From Arthrobacter sp. MAHUQ-56 (lineage in GTDB: Bacteria > Actinomycetota > Actinomycetes > Actinomycetales > Micrococcaceae): 64,000 nt of DNA. The position numbers and the translations under genes are program-made. Location: positions 1 through 64,000 of the forward strand of contig NZ_JAIFZQ010000002.1 of assembly GCF_019710585.1 (NCBI RefSeq), written 5' to 3'. Below the pieces are notes generated by a model that was given only the letters and a program-made list of their open reading frames with translations, made no database searches and was not told where the DNA came from. Position 1 is the first letter of the stretch. The number at the start of each line of letters is the position of its first letter. Below are positions 43,428-52,132 of the stretch, one piece after another.

Positions 43428-44482
43428 GCGGCGCACACCATGAGTCAACGCACACGCACAGCCATCCGCATGACCATGATCACGGGCAGGGCCATGACCA
43501 CGATCATGGGAATGGGCATGACCATGGCCACGGCCATCACCACCACGGCGGCTTCAAGGGCTGGCTGTCCGAGCTCTTCGTTCCCCATACGCACGACGCC
43601 GCGGACTCCATCGACGACGCCATGGAGGCCAGTACCGAAGGCATCCGGGCGCTGAAGATCAGCATGTTCCTCCTGCTGGCCACCACCATGCTGCAGTTCC
43701 TGGTGGTCCTGTTCAGCAGCTCCGTGGCACTGCTCGCGGACACGATCCACAACTTCTCGGACGCCCTGACGGCGGTGCCGCTCTGGGTTGCCTTCGTCCT
43801 GGGGCGCAAGGGGGCAAGCCGTCGCTACACCTATGGCTACGGCCGGGCCGAGGACCTCGCCGGGCTGTTCATCGTGGCCGTGGTGGCCCTCTCAGCGGTC
43901 GTCGCCGGCTGGCAGTCGGTGGACCGGCTGATTAGCCCGCAGCCGCTGCAGAACCTTGGATGGGTCATGGCCGCGGGCATCATCGGGTTTGCCGGCAACG
44001 AGGCTGTTGCGGTCTACCGCATCCGGGTGGGACGCAGGATCGGTTCCGCGGCACTGGTTGCGGACGGCGTGCACGCCCGGACGGACGGCTTCACCTCGCT
44101 TGCCGTGGTGATGGGAGCCGCGGGCGTCATGCTCGGTTTCCCGCTGGCGGATCCCATCGTGGGCATCATCATCTCGGCGGCGATCATGGTGCTGCTGTGG
44201 GGAACGGTGCGCAGCATAGGCCGTCGCCTGATGGACGGCATTGAACCGGAACTGCTGTCACGGGCGCAGGCTGCGCTGGAGCAGACCCCCGGCGTGCTGG
44301 CCGTCCGCGACCTGCAGCTGCGGTGGTCCGGCCACCGGCTGCAGGGCGCGGCACGCATCGAACTGGCCGACATCGAGCTGTCCCAGGCGGAAGACATCAT
44401 GCGCAGCGCGGACCACCGGCTTCGCCATGCGCTGCCCAAGCTGGACGGGATGGTCCTCTCGCCCAGCCTGCAGCGGCACTGA
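43424..44482 (+). CDS. Cation diffusion facilitator metal efflux protein with His-rich N-terminus
   Basis: 352 residues. Residues 5-42 are a His/Asp/Gly-rich metal-binding tail (HTHSHPHDHDHG...HGHGHHHH). Six membrane helices follow. The transport site is LADTIHNFSDALTAVP (HxxxD in TM2) and LVADGVHARTDGFTSL (HxxxD in TM5). A short C-terminal cytoplasmic domain ends at QRH. Zn or Co/Ni export by proton exchange is likely. Translationally coupled to the ArsR sensor. Confidence 0.93.
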   Translation: MSGAHHESTHTHSHPHDHDHGQGHDHDHGNGHDHGHGHHHHGGFKGWLSELFVPHTHDAADSIDDAMEASTEGIRALKISMFLLLATTMLQFLVVLFSSSVALLADTIHNFSDALTAVPLWVAFVLGRKGASRRYTYGYGRAEDLAGLFIVAVVALSAVVAGWQSVDRLISPQPLQNLGWVMAAGIIGFAGNEAVAVYRIRVGRRIGSAALVADGVHARTDGFTSLAVVMGAAGVMLGFPLADPIVGIIISAAIMVLLWGTVRSIGRRLMDGIEPELLSRAQAALEQTPGVLAVRDLQLRWSGHRLQGAARIELADIELSQAEDIMRSADHRLRHALPKLDGMVLSPSLQRH

Positions 44483-44489
44483 CTTCCCC

Positions 44490-45653
44490 TTAGGGCAGTG
44501 CCAGCTTGAAGACCTTCGCCCAGGATGAGCCAACCTGCTTCAGCAGGGGCCCGGTGGTGTACTTCAGGCCGTAGCGCTGGCAGATCTCGCGGACCCGGGG
44601 CGCCACTTCGGCGTACCGGTTGGAGGGCAGGTCCGGGAAGAGGTGGTGCTCGATCTGGTGGGAGAGGTTGCCGGTCATGAGGTGCATGAACTTGGAGCCT
44701 GAGATGTTGGCCGAGCCGATCATCTGGCGCACGTACCAGTCGCCGCGGGTTTCGCCGTCCACCATCTCCTCCGTGAAGGTGTCGGTGCCTTCGGGGAAGT
44801 GTCCGCAGAAGATGACCGCGTGGGCCCAGACGTTGCGGATGGCATTGGCTGCGATGGTGCCGAACAGCGCCTGCTTGGCGGAACCTGTCAGCATGGCCAG
44901 GGCAGGGGTGGCCGCGTAATCCTTGGTGAACTGCGTGACCACCTTCTTGCCCAGGGCTTTGAGGTCCTTGAGCAGGGCTTCCTTGGACTTGGTGCCTTCC
45001 TTGTACTCGGTCAGCTCGAGGTCATAGATGGCGATGCCCCACTCGAAGACCGGCGCCAGGATGGCATTGAACAGTGGGTTGGCAAGGTTGATCGGCTTCC
45101 ACGGCTGCTGCTCGTCCATGCGCAGGAGGTTGTATCCGACGTCGTTGTCCTTGCCCACCACGTTGGTCCAGCGGTGGTGCAGGTCGTTGTGCGTGTGCTG
45201 CCAGGACCGTGAAGGGGTGACGAAGTCCCATTCCCAGGTGGTGGAGTGGATATCCGGGTCCCGCATCCAGTCCCACTGGCCGTGCAGGATGTTGTGGCCC
45301 AGTTCCATGTTTTCCAGGATCTTGGCCAGGCTCAGCAGGGTGGTGCCGGTGACCCAGGCGGCCTTGTTCTTGCTGACCAGCAGGGCCGCCCGGCCCGAGA
45401 GTTCCAGGCCCCGCTGGATCTTGATCATGCGGCGGATGTAGGCCGCGTCCTCTGCACCGCGCTTGCCCAGGATCTCGTCCCTGATGGCGTCGAGCTCACG
45501 GCCCAGCTCCGCCACCTGTTCGTCGGTGAGGTGGGCTGCTGCCGGCGGGCGGACGGTGGGGCTGCCGGATTCGGCCAGTTTGCCGGGACGCGTGCGTGAG
45601 GAGCCGGCGTTGGCACCCGCGGCGGTGGTTTTTGTGGGTGAGATGACAGACAT
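44490..45653 (-). CDS. Membrane fatty-acid desaturase (DesA3-like)
   Basis: 387 residues. Three His boxes of the non-heme diiron desaturases: GHNILHGQ, HNDLHHRWTN and HQIEHHLFPDLP, spaced with hydrophobic segments between. It introduces a double bond into an acyl chain using electrons from the reductase encoded 13 bp upstream. The ATG at 45653 (MSVISPTK) has GAGGAG upstream. A slightly earlier ATG at 45707 lies within the reductase gene. Pairing mirrors mycobacterial DesA3 with its oxidoreductase. Confidence 0.93.
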   Translation of the reverse strand: MSVISPTKTTAAGANAGSSRTRPGKLAESGSPTVRPPAAAHLTDEQVAELGRELDAIRDEILGKRGAEDAAYIRRMIKIQRGLELSGRAALLVSKNKAAWVTGTTLLSLAKILENMELGHNILHGQWDWMRDPDIHSTTWEWDFVTPSRSWQHTHNDLHHRWTNVVGKDNDVGYNLLRMDEQQPWKPINLANPLFNAILAPVFEWGIAIYDLELTEYKEGTKSKEALLKDLKALGKKVVTQFTKDYAATPALAMLTGSAKQALFGTIAANAIRNVWAHAVIFCGHFPEGTDTFTEEMVDGETRGDWYVRQMIGSANISGSKFMHLMTGNLSHQIEHHLFPDLPSNRYAEVAPRVREICQRYGLKYTTGPLLKQVGSSWAKVFKLALP

Positions 45654-45666
45654 ACGGTACTGCTCC

Positions 45667-46764
45667 TCAGAGTTCGAGGTTGACGGGTCCGGCGGCTGCC
45701 GAGACACACGTTTGGATCAGTTGGCCGGGCTCGCCGTGGATTTCCCCGGTGCGGAGGTCGCGGACCTGCCCGGCCAGGAGTGGGGTGAGGCAGCTGTGGC
45801 AGATGCCCATCCGGCAGCCGCTGGGCATCAGCACCCCGGCGTCCTCCCCGATGTCCAGGATGGGGGTGTCGCCGTCGGCCTCCACCTCCCGGTCCGAGGC
45901 TTCGAAGGTGACCAGGCCGCCGTCGTGCCCCACACCGGCGTTGAAGGTGGTGTTGAAGCGTTCGATCATCAGGTTGCCTGGATCACCGGCCACGGCAACA
46001 TCGGTCCCCGGCGCGCGCGTGGTCAGGGCTGCCCGCTTCCACAGCGCCTCGGCATCGTCCAGGAAGCTGTCCGGACCGCAGGCGTAGGCCGCCCGTTCCT
46101 TCCAGTCGGGGCAGATCTCGTCCAGTTCCTTGGTGCTGGAGAAGTCCATCCGGCCCTGCTCGCCGGTGTACCAGTGCGCCAGGCGGAAGTTGGGGAACTG
46201 GTCCGCCAGTTCCGCCAGCTCCTCGCGGAAGAGGCTGTCGCCGGGAGTGCGGGCCGAGTGGACCAGAACGACGTCGGCATCCGGGCGCCGCGGCACCAGG
46301 GTGCGGATCATGGACATCACCGGGGTGATGCCACTGCCGGCGGTGACCATGAGAAGGGGGCGGGGATGCTCCGGGAGCACGAAATCACCCTGCGGCGGGG
46401 CCAGGAACAGGACATCACCGGGCTTGGTGGTGCGGACCAGGGTGCCGGAAACCGCACCGACGTCCGTGACGGTGATGGCGGGGTCCTTGCCGGCCGGGGC
46501 GCTGAGCGAGTAGGAGCGCCAATGGCGGACGCCGTCGAGTTCGACGCCGATACGCGCCCACTGTCCCGCAAGGTGCGCCTTCCAGCCGCGGCCGGGGCGG
46601 AAGAAGATCGTGGCTGACTGGGCCGTCTCCTGCACCACGCGGGTGACGACGCCACGGAGCTGCCGCGCGGAGTAGACAGGGTTGAAGAGGGCAAGGACGT
46701 CCTCTGGAGCCAGAGGCGTGGTAAGCACGGAGGCCGCCTGGGCCAGCTGTCGTAGCCGGATCAT
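45667..46764 (-). CDS. Ferredoxin reductase with C-terminal [2Fe-2S] domain, desaturase partner
   Basis: 365 residues. FAD domain RHWRSYSLSAP (RxYS motif), NAD domain VTAGSGITPVMSM and YACGPDSFLDDAE, then a plant-type ferredoxin domain with C-RMGI-CHSC and a final Cys (LIQTCVS). It delivers NAD(P)H electrons to the desaturase diiron centre. Operon with the desaturase; the 162-bp upstream region contains a GTCATATGAC palindrome. Confidence 0.93.
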   Translation of the reverse strand: MIRLRQLAQAASVLTTPLAPEDVLALFNPVYSARQLRGVVTRVVQETAQSATIFFRPGRGWKAHLAGQWARIGVELDGVRHWRSYSLSAPAGKDPAITVTDVGAVSGTLVRTTKPGDVLFLAPPQGDFVLPEHPRPLLMVTAGSGITPVMSMIRTLVPRRPDADVVLVHSARTPGDSLFREELAELADQFPNFRLAHWYTGEQGRMDFSSTKELDEICPDWKERAAYACGPDSFLDDAEALWKRAALTTRAPGTDVAVAGDPGNLMIERFNTTFNAGVGHDGGLVTFEASDREVEADGDTPILDIGEDAGVLMPSGCRMGICHSCLTPLLAGQVRDLRTGEIHGEPGQLIQTCVSAAAGPVNLEL

Positions 46765-46807
46765 GATTTAAAGCCTAGGGCGGCGCGAGCCATATTTCTC
46801 TCTCTCC

Positions 46808-46817
46808 GTCATATGAC
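46808..46817. promoter_or_regulatory. GTCATATGAC palindrome upstream of the reductase-desaturase operon
   Basis: Perfect 10-bp palindrome with an outer C/G pair after one mismatch (46806-46819), 44 bp upstream of the reductase ATG. A candidate site for a lipid-responsive TetR/FadR-type repressor; the regulator is not in the window. Confidence 0.35.
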
Positions 46818-46926
46818 CGGTACGCAGTCACACTGGTTGGGGGCGCTAAGCCCCCAAGCCGCACCTTAAGAGTAACGGCCCGGCCCTCCAGAGAGTTCCC
46901 TGGGTACTTTCGCGCCTAGTTGTTCC

Positions 46927-47976
46927 TTACCCTTCACCCGTACCCACCGATCGCCGGTTCCAACCCAGCGCGGGCGCAACGAACCGCGCCACGTTGCCCA
47001 GGAGCTTGGCATTGAAATCCACACCGAGCTGGTTGGGAACGGTCAGCAGCAGGGTGTCGGCGGCCTGGACCGCGGTGTCCCCCTTGAGCTGTTCCGCCAA
47101 CTGGTCGGGCGGGCCCACGTAGCTTTTGCCGAACCTGGCGGTCAGGCCGTCGATGACGCCCACCTGGTCCCGCCCATCGCGGAGCGCGCTCCCCGCAAAG
47201 TAGTAGTTGTCCTCTTCATCCACGATGGGAAGGACGCTGCGGCTGACCGAGACGCGGGGTTCGTGCCCGTGTCCCGCGGCCGCCCAGGCGTCCCTGAAAA
47301 GTTGGATCTGTTCTGCCTGGAGCTCGTGGAACGGTACGCCGGTGTCCTCGGTGAGCAAGGTGGAACTCATCAGGTTCATGCCGAGTTCGGCGGCCCAGAC
47401 GGCGGTCTTGCGGGTGCCGGCGCCCCACCAGATGCGCTCGGCCAGCCCCGGGGACTGGGGCTGGACGGGCAGGAGGCCGGACGCGCCGCCGGCGTAGCGC
47501 GGGTCCGCCTGGGCCACGCCTGCGCCGGTGATGGCCTTGCGGAAGAGGGCAGTGTGGCGGCGGGCCATGTCCGCGTCCGTCTCCCCCGGCTCCGGGCGGT
47601 AGCCGAACGCTGACGCACCTTCCCGCGCGGGCTCGGGTGAACCGCGGCTGATGCCCAGTTGCAGCCTGCCTCCGCTGATCAGGTCCGTGGCCGCAGCTTC
47701 CTCCGCCATGTACAGCGGGTTCTCGTAGCGCATGTCGATGACGCCGGTTCCGATTTCGATCCGGCTGGTGCGTGCGGCAATGGCGGACAGGAGGGGAAAC
47801 GGCGATGCCTGCTGGCGGGCGAAGTGGTGCACGCGGAAGAAGGCACCGTCCACCCCGAGCTCCTCGGCGGCGACAGCCAGTTCGATGCCCTGAAGCAGCG
47901 CGTCCGCCGCGGTCCTGGTGCGGGAACCCTGGCCGGGTCCCCAGTGGCCGAATGACAGAAATCCGATGCGCTCCAT
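46927..47976 (-). CDS. LLM-class flavin-dependent oxidoreductase
   Basis: 349 residues of the luciferase-like TIM barrel: MERIGFLSFGHWGPG, ELGVDGAFFRVHHFARQ, IEIGTGVIDMRYENPLYMAE, GGRLQLGISRGSPEP, IWWGAGTRKTAVWAAELGMN. FMN- or F420-dependent monooxygenase or dehydrogenase; which one cannot be told. The start at 47976 (MERIGFLSF) fits the family better than the upstream ATG at 48021. Monocistronic. Confidence 0.88.
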   Translation of the reverse strand: MERIGFLSFGHWGPGQGSRTRTAADALLQGIELAVAAEELGVDGAFFRVHHFARQQASPFPLLSAIAARTSRIEIGTGVIDMRYENPLYMAEEAAATDLISGGRLQLGISRGSPEPAREGASAFGYRPEPGETDADMARRHTALFRKAITGAGVAQADPRYAGGASGLLPVQPQSPGLAERIWWGAGTRKTAVWAAELGMNLMSSTLLTEDTGVPFHELQAEQIQLFRDAWAAAGHGHEPRVSVSRSVLPIVDEEDNYYFAGSALRDGRDQVGVIDGLTARFGKSYVGPPDQLAEQLKGDTAVQAADTLLLTVPNQLGVDFNAKLLGNVARFVAPALGWNRRSVGTGEG

Positions 47977-48112
47977 ACCAGCCCCAACCGTGTGGCGGGC
48001 TGCAGCATTCCCGGCTGGCATGATGGCTGGCTGGTTACCCCGGAAGCTGCCCTACCAGGCAACGGCTTGGCCAAGGCCCGGCCGGCGCCGTAGCCGCGGC
48101 TAGACTGGCCCC

Positions 48113-48517
48113 GTGACCAACAGCGAGCAGCCCACCCCCGCCACGGCCCCGCCGCCGCGCGGCAAAATCGCACAGCTGCTGCTGCCCGGGGGCGAGGAAC
48201 CGGATCCGCGGTTCACCCTGGCGAACGAGCGGACATTCCTGGCCTGGATCCGCACGTCCCTCGCACTGCTGGCCGGCGGCATCGCCATCGAGGCATTCAC
48301 GTCGGGACTGTTCCTGGAGCCGGTCCGGAAAGGCCTGGCCGTCCTCCTGCTGCTGCTCGGCATGATGCTCAGCAGCGGGGCAGCAGTGCGGTGGGTCAGG
48401 GTGGAACGCAGCATGCGCAATAAGGCGCCGCTGCCGCTGCCCCTCCTTGTGCCATTGGTGGCCGGGGCAGGCGCCCTGGCAGCCGCCGTCGTAGTCGTTT
48501 TCATCCTGCTGCGCTGA
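48113..48517 (+). CDS. DUF202 (YidH-like) membrane protein
   Basis: 134 residues. After a 35-residue hydrophilic start comes the DUF202 signature DPRFTLANERTFLAWIRTSL, followed by three membrane helices (ALLAGGIAIEAF; GLAVLLLLLGMMLSSGAAV; LLVPLVAGAGALAAAVVVVF). GTG start at 48113. Function unknown. Six bp before a second DUF202 gene; the two probably form a membrane complex. Confidence 0.88.
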   Translation: MTNSEQPTPATAPPPRGKIAQLLLPGGEEPDPRFTLANERTFLAWIRTSLALLAGGIAIEAFTSGLFLEPVRKGLAVLLLLLGMMLSSGAAVRWVRVERSMRNKAPLPLPLLVPLVAGAGALAAAVVVVFILLR

Positions 48518-48523
48518 CCGTCC

Positions 48524-48856
48524 ATGGCGTCCCGCAACCCCAACCCGCACGGTGATCCGGGGCTCCAGCCCGAGCGGACGGCCCTCGCCTGGGGCCGCAC
48601 CATGCTCGCGCTGGTGACGGCGAGCGCCTTCTTCCTGCGCTGGCTGCCCGTGTACGGGTTTCCCATCCTGATGCTTTTTGCGGTCTCCGCCGGCGCGGCC
48701 CTGGCCATCTACCTCACCCAGCGCAGCCGGTACCGGGCCAGGGCCCACGGCCTCGCGGGCGAAAGCATCGAAGCGGACCTTCCTGCGGTGCTTTGGACCG
48801 CCTTTGCCGGCGTAGCCCTGGGCGGCCTGGGCATTGCCGTGGTCCTGACCGGCTAG
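48524..48856 (+). CDS. DUF202 membrane protein, second copy
   Basis: 110 residues. GLQPERTALAWGRTMLALVT is the shortened DUF202 signature; three membrane helices follow, the last ending IAVVLTG. Pairs of a long and a short DUF202 protein are common in actinobacteria (YidH/YidG-like). Function unknown. Convergent with the next gene, 6 bp apart. Confidence 0.85.
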   Translation: MASRNPNPHGDPGLQPERTALAWGRTMLALVTASAFFLRWLPVYGFPILMLFAVSAGAALAIYLTQRSRYRARAHGLAGESIEADLPAVLWTAFAGVALGGLGIAVVLTG

Positions 48857-48862
48857 CCGCGC

Positions 48863-49261
48863 CTAGAACATCGGCAGGACGAAGCCGGCCAGCAGCGCCA
48901 CGGTGCCGATGGCAGTCAGGCAGCGGCCCAGGACAGACGCCGTCCTGCCGGGCTCCTCCGGCACGGTGGACTGCCACTGGGTGGGACGCTTGGGATGGTA
49001 GTAGATGTGCAGGGTGTCGCCGGGAGCCATGTCCCTGATGTCGTAGGGCGACATGGGCGCCTGGTGCACCAGGCCTTTCCGGTCGGACCAGCGGAAGCCA
49101 ACACCGGTACGGTCGGAATACACGACGGCCTCGGCAACATCCCAGGGGTGCACGAAGCGCCGCAGGAAACCGGTGTAAAAGAGCAGTCCGAGCCCGGCAG
49201 GCAGGCACAACCAGGTAAGCACTTCCAGGATGGGACCAGCCATGTCGAGCGCGGTGGGCAT
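48863..49261 (-). CDS. DUF3592-like membrane protein
   Basis: 132 residues with a helix at each end (LEVLTWLCLPAGLGLLFYTG; LTAIGTVALLAGFVLPMF) and a beta-rich loop between (VGFRWSDRKG, then GDTLHIYYHPKRPTQW). The YYHPKRP-type stretch is like DUF3592 proteins. Either ATG at 49261 or the one at 49243 could be used; neither has a clear ribosome-binding site. Function unknown. Confidence 0.65.
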   Translation of the reverse strand: MPTALDMAGPILEVLTWLCLPAGLGLLFYTGFLRRFVHPWDVAEAVVYSDRTGVGFRWSDRKGLVHQAPMSPYDIRDMAPGDTLHIYYHPKRPTQWQSTVPEEPGRTASVLGRCLTAIGTVALLAGFVLPMF

Positions 49262-49346
49262 GAAGTTGATGGTACCGCGCGGGGGCTGGTGGCTTCAGCA
49301 CCTACTACGTACGCTGAAGGGGACCGGACCGGAGGAAGGGAAAGCC

Positions 49347-49583
49347 ATGAATGATGAGGATATTTTGACGCGCATCCAGGCCCTGGTGGAGGAAGAGCAC
49401 TCCCTCCGCGACGGCACCGGTGAGGGTGGAGTGCCTGACCAGGCGCGGCTCCGGCACGTGGAGGAAAGCCTGGACCAGTGCTGGGACCTGCTGCGCCAGC
49501 GCCGGGCGAAGAAGGACTCGGGCGAGAACCCGAACGACGCCGAGGCACGGCCCGTCAGCGAAGTTGAAGGCTACCGGCAGTAG
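49347..49583 (+). CDS. DUF2630 family protein
   Basis: 78 residues, highly charged and helical: DEDILTRIQALVEEEHSLRD, then LRHVEESLDQCWDLLRQRRA. These match the DUF2630 pattern of small actinobacterial coiled proteins of unknown role. GGAGGAAGGG before ATG at 49347. Confidence 0.85.
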   Translation: MNDEDILTRIQALVEEEHSLRDGTGEGGVPDQARLRHVEESLDQCWDLLRQRRAKKDSGENPNDAEARPVSEVEGYRQ

Positions 49584-49664
49584 CTTTACCGAAGCATCCC
49601 AGGCGCCCGGGTCCGGCCATGGCCCGGGCGCCTTCTTCCGCCGCCCAGAGATCGGAGATCTTCC

Positions 49665-50459
49665 ATGCGCATTGCAGTCGCGCAAATCATCAGCAGCGCC
49701 GACACCTCAGCGAACCTTGGGCTCGTATGGGATTACGCTGCCCAGGCCAAGAATGCCGGAGCACAGCTGGTGGTCTTTCCCGAGGCCACAATGCGTGCGT
49801 TCGGCCATTCCCTGAAAGACATCGCCGAGCCCCTGGACGGCCCCTGGGCCAGCGAGGTGCGCCGGATAGCGAAGGACCTGGATATCGCGATCGTGGCCGG
49901 GATGTTCACCCCCGGGAATGACGGCCGCGTCCGCAACACGCTGCTGGTGACGGGCCCGGGGCTGGACACGTCCTACGACAAGGTCCACCTTTTTGACGCC
50001 TTCGGCTTCACGGAATCCAGGACGGTGGACGCCGGAACCGCGCCCGTAACGTTCGAGCTCGATGGCACGGTCTTCGGCCTGGCTACCTGCTACGACGTCC
50101 GCTTTCCTGCCCTCTTTACCGCCAACGCCAACGCCGGTGCGCAGGTGAATATCGTGTGCGCTTCGTGGGGCGCCGGCGAAGGCAAGGCGGAGCAGTGGGA
50201 CCTGCTGGTGCGCGCGCGGGCACTGGACAGCACCACCTTCGTGGTCGCCTGCGGCCAGGGCGATCCCGAAACCGTCGGCGCCGGACCCGCCGGGACGGCA
50301 CCCACCGGGATCGGCCACAGTGCCGTCATCACTCCCTTGGGCTCCGCCGTGGTGGCGCTCGGCGGCAAACCCGAACTCGCCGTCGTCGACATCGATCCGG
50401 CGGTAGTTGAGGAAGTGCGGGCCAAGCTGCCGGTCCTGGCGAACGCCCGCCGTTTCTGA
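49665..50459 (+). CDS. Carbon-nitrogen hydrolase (nitrilase superfamily amidase)
   Basis: 264 residues. The Glu-Lys-Cys triad is seen in VVFPEATMR (Glu41), SYDKVHLFDAFG (Lys near 108) and LATCYDVRFPALF (Cys near 146). The short form resembles omega-amidase/YafV-type amidases that hydrolyse alpha-ketoglutaramate and similar amides. Substrate not determinable. GGAG 6 bp before ATG. Confidence 0.9.
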   Translation: MRIAVAQIISSADTSANLGLVWDYAAQAKNAGAQLVVFPEATMRAFGHSLKDIAEPLDGPWASEVRRIAKDLDIAIVAGMFTPGNDGRVRNTLLVTGPGLDTSYDKVHLFDAFGFTESRTVDAGTAPVTFELDGTVFGLATCYDVRFPALFTANANAGAQVNIVCASWGAGEGKAEQWDLLVRARALDSTTFVVACGQGDPETVGAGPAGTAPTGIGHSAVITPLGSAVVALGGKPELAVVDIDPAVVEEVRAKLPVLANARRF

Positions 50460-50604
50460 GCGCGTGAGCCGCCGTTCATGGCTCCGAAACATGGGGGAAA
50501 GGGCGTGCGACGGCGGTTCTCACCATGGGCGCGGCGCCTGCCCTGCGATTCCGGGGGATTTTGCGGGGCGGGAGCTATGGCAGCGGAAGCCGGGTGGGCA
50601 CCGG

Positions 50605-50631
50605 TTTACATTCCCGAAACATAGCTGACAC
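50605..50631 (+). promoter_or_regulatory. GlnR-type box, first, before the ammonium transporter
   Basis: TTTAC-N6-GAAAC-N6-GACAC, which follows the actinobacterial GlnR pattern gTnAc-n6-GaAAc-n6-GtnAC. It lies about 150-175 bp upstream of the transporter start, in the 320-bp gap 50460-50779, which has no gene of its own. Confidence 0.6.
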
Positions 50632-50657
50632 GCGAACTTCACGCAGACCCCATTTGT

Positions 50658-50673
50658 GTAACGTGACCGCAAC
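50658..50673 (+). promoter_or_regulatory. GlnR-type box, second, before the ammonium transporter
   Basis: GTAAC-N6-GCAAC, matching gTnAc-n6-GaAAc except for one base. It lies 27 bp after the first box and about 107 bp upstream of the transporter start. Confidence 0.6.
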
Positions 50674-50779
50674 TTTAAGCGGCATTGGCTGAAACACGGC
50701 CCCCGAAAAATAGACCGCGGGGGAAATGCCAGGGGCCAGTCGGGCCCTAAGTCGAGTTCACGTTGCGAAGGGACTACCG

Positions 50780-52108
50780 GTGGAGATCACTGCCCAACAG
50801 GTCTGGCTGATGATTTCAGCCGCGATGGTACTGCTGATGACCCCCGGGCTGGGCCTCTTCTACGGCGGCATGACCCGCGCCAAGGCTGCGCTCAACATGA
50901 TCATGATGAGCTTCATCTCGGCCGGCATCGTTGGCGTGGTGTGGGTCCTTTACGGCTACTCCATGACCACCGGCGACGGCGTGCTCGGTCTCTTCGGCAA
51001 CCCCTTCACCAGTTTCGGGTTGCAGAACCTCATGGGCTCCCCCGATCTCCTCAAGGCCGGCTACAGCGCCACGTTCGCCATCATCACGGTGGCACTCATC
51101 AGCGGCGCCATCGCCGACCGCGCGAAGTTCAGCGCCTGGGCCCTGTTCGTGCCGGTCTGGATTACCGTCATCTACTGCCCCTTGGCCTACATGATCTGGG
51201 GCGGCGGGCTGATGAGCGCAGGAGGTGCCGTCACGGCAATCTTCGGCCAGGTCATCGACTTCGCCGGCGGCGCGGTAGTCGAAATCAGTTCCGGAACCGC
51301 AGCCCTGGTCCTGGCCGTCATCGTGGGCCAGCGCCACGGCTTCGCCAAGGACCCCAACCACCGCCCGCACAACCTGCCCTTCATCATGCTGGGCGCAGCA
51401 ATCCTGTGGTTTGGTTGGTTCGGCTTCAACGGCGGTGCTGCAACGAGCGCGGAGCAGGCCGGCCTGATCTGGATCAACACCCTCGTCGCCCCGGCCGCGG
51501 CCATGCTCAGCTGGCTGGTCACCGAGAAGGTCCGCCACGGACACCCCACCTCGCTGGGCGCCGCATCGGGTGTCGTCGCCGGCCTGGTGGCCATCACCCC
51601 GTCCTGCGCAAACATCAGCCCGGTGGCCGCCATCGGCCTGGGCCTGGTGGCCGGTGCGGCGTGCGCCGTGTTTGTCGACCTCAAGTACCGCTTTGGCCTG
51701 GACGATTCCCTCGACGTCGTCGGTGTCCACCTGGGCGCCGGCCTCATCGGTACGCTTTCGCTCGGCTTCATCGCCCTCCCCGTGAACGGCCAGGGCGGCG
51801 GACTCTTCTACGGCGGCGGGGTGCAGCAGCTGATCGCCCAGACGGCCGCCGTCGTTATCACCCTCCTGCTGTCAGGCGTCGGCACCGCGGTCATTGCCCG
51901 GGTTATCAACAAGACCGTGGGCTTCCGTGTCAGCCAGGAGGCGGAGACCGCCGGGGTGGACCTGTCCGAGCACGCCGAGACCGCCTACGCCTTCGGCGAG
52001 ATGGGCGCCGGCTTCAACCCGCTGGGCCACGCGGCACCCCACAAGCCTGCACCGGCCCCCGCCACCGCCGGCCAGGAGCTGCATGCCAAGGAAGACTCCT
52101 TCGCGTAG
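50780..52108 (+). CDS. amt: Ammonium transporter (Amt/MEP family)
   Basis: About 442 residues with 11 membrane helices. VWLMISAAMVLLMTPGLGLFYGGMTR opens the first helix (shown in part: LMTPGLGLFYGG). GFNGGAATSA, GAASGVVAGLVAITPSCANI-type stretch and GVHLGAGLIGTL contain the pore His region and the signature. It conducts ammonium/ammonia and trimerises. The GTG at 50780 has AAGGGA upstream and gives the usual short N-terminus; ATG at 50726 would add 18 residues. No glnK follows. The two GlnR-type boxes predict nitrogen-limitation control. The 45-residue C-terminal tail is Ala/Pro-rich. Confidence 0.94.
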   Translation: MEITAQQVWLMISAAMVLLMTPGLGLFYGGMTRAKAALNMIMMSFISAGIVGVVWVLYGYSMTTGDGVLGLFGNPFTSFGLQNLMGSPDLLKAGYSATFAIITVALISGAIADRAKFSAWALFVPVWITVIYCPLAYMIWGGGLMSAGGAVTAIFGQVIDFAGGAVVEISSGTAALVLAVIVGQRHGFAKDPNHRPHNLPFIMLGAAILWFGWFGFNGGAATSAEQAGLIWINTLVAPAAAMLSWLVTEKVRHGHPTSLGAASGVVAGLVAITPSCANISPVAAIGLGLVAGAACAVFVDLKYRFGLDDSLDVVGVHLGAGLIGTLSLGFIALPVNGQGGGLFYGGGVQQLIAQTAAVVITLLLSGVGTAVIARVINKTVGFRVSQEAETAGVDLSEHAETAYAFGEMGAGFNPLGHAAPHKPAPAPATAGQELHAKEDSFA

Positions 52109-52132
52109 CGCGGCCCCGGCCGGCAGCTGCCC

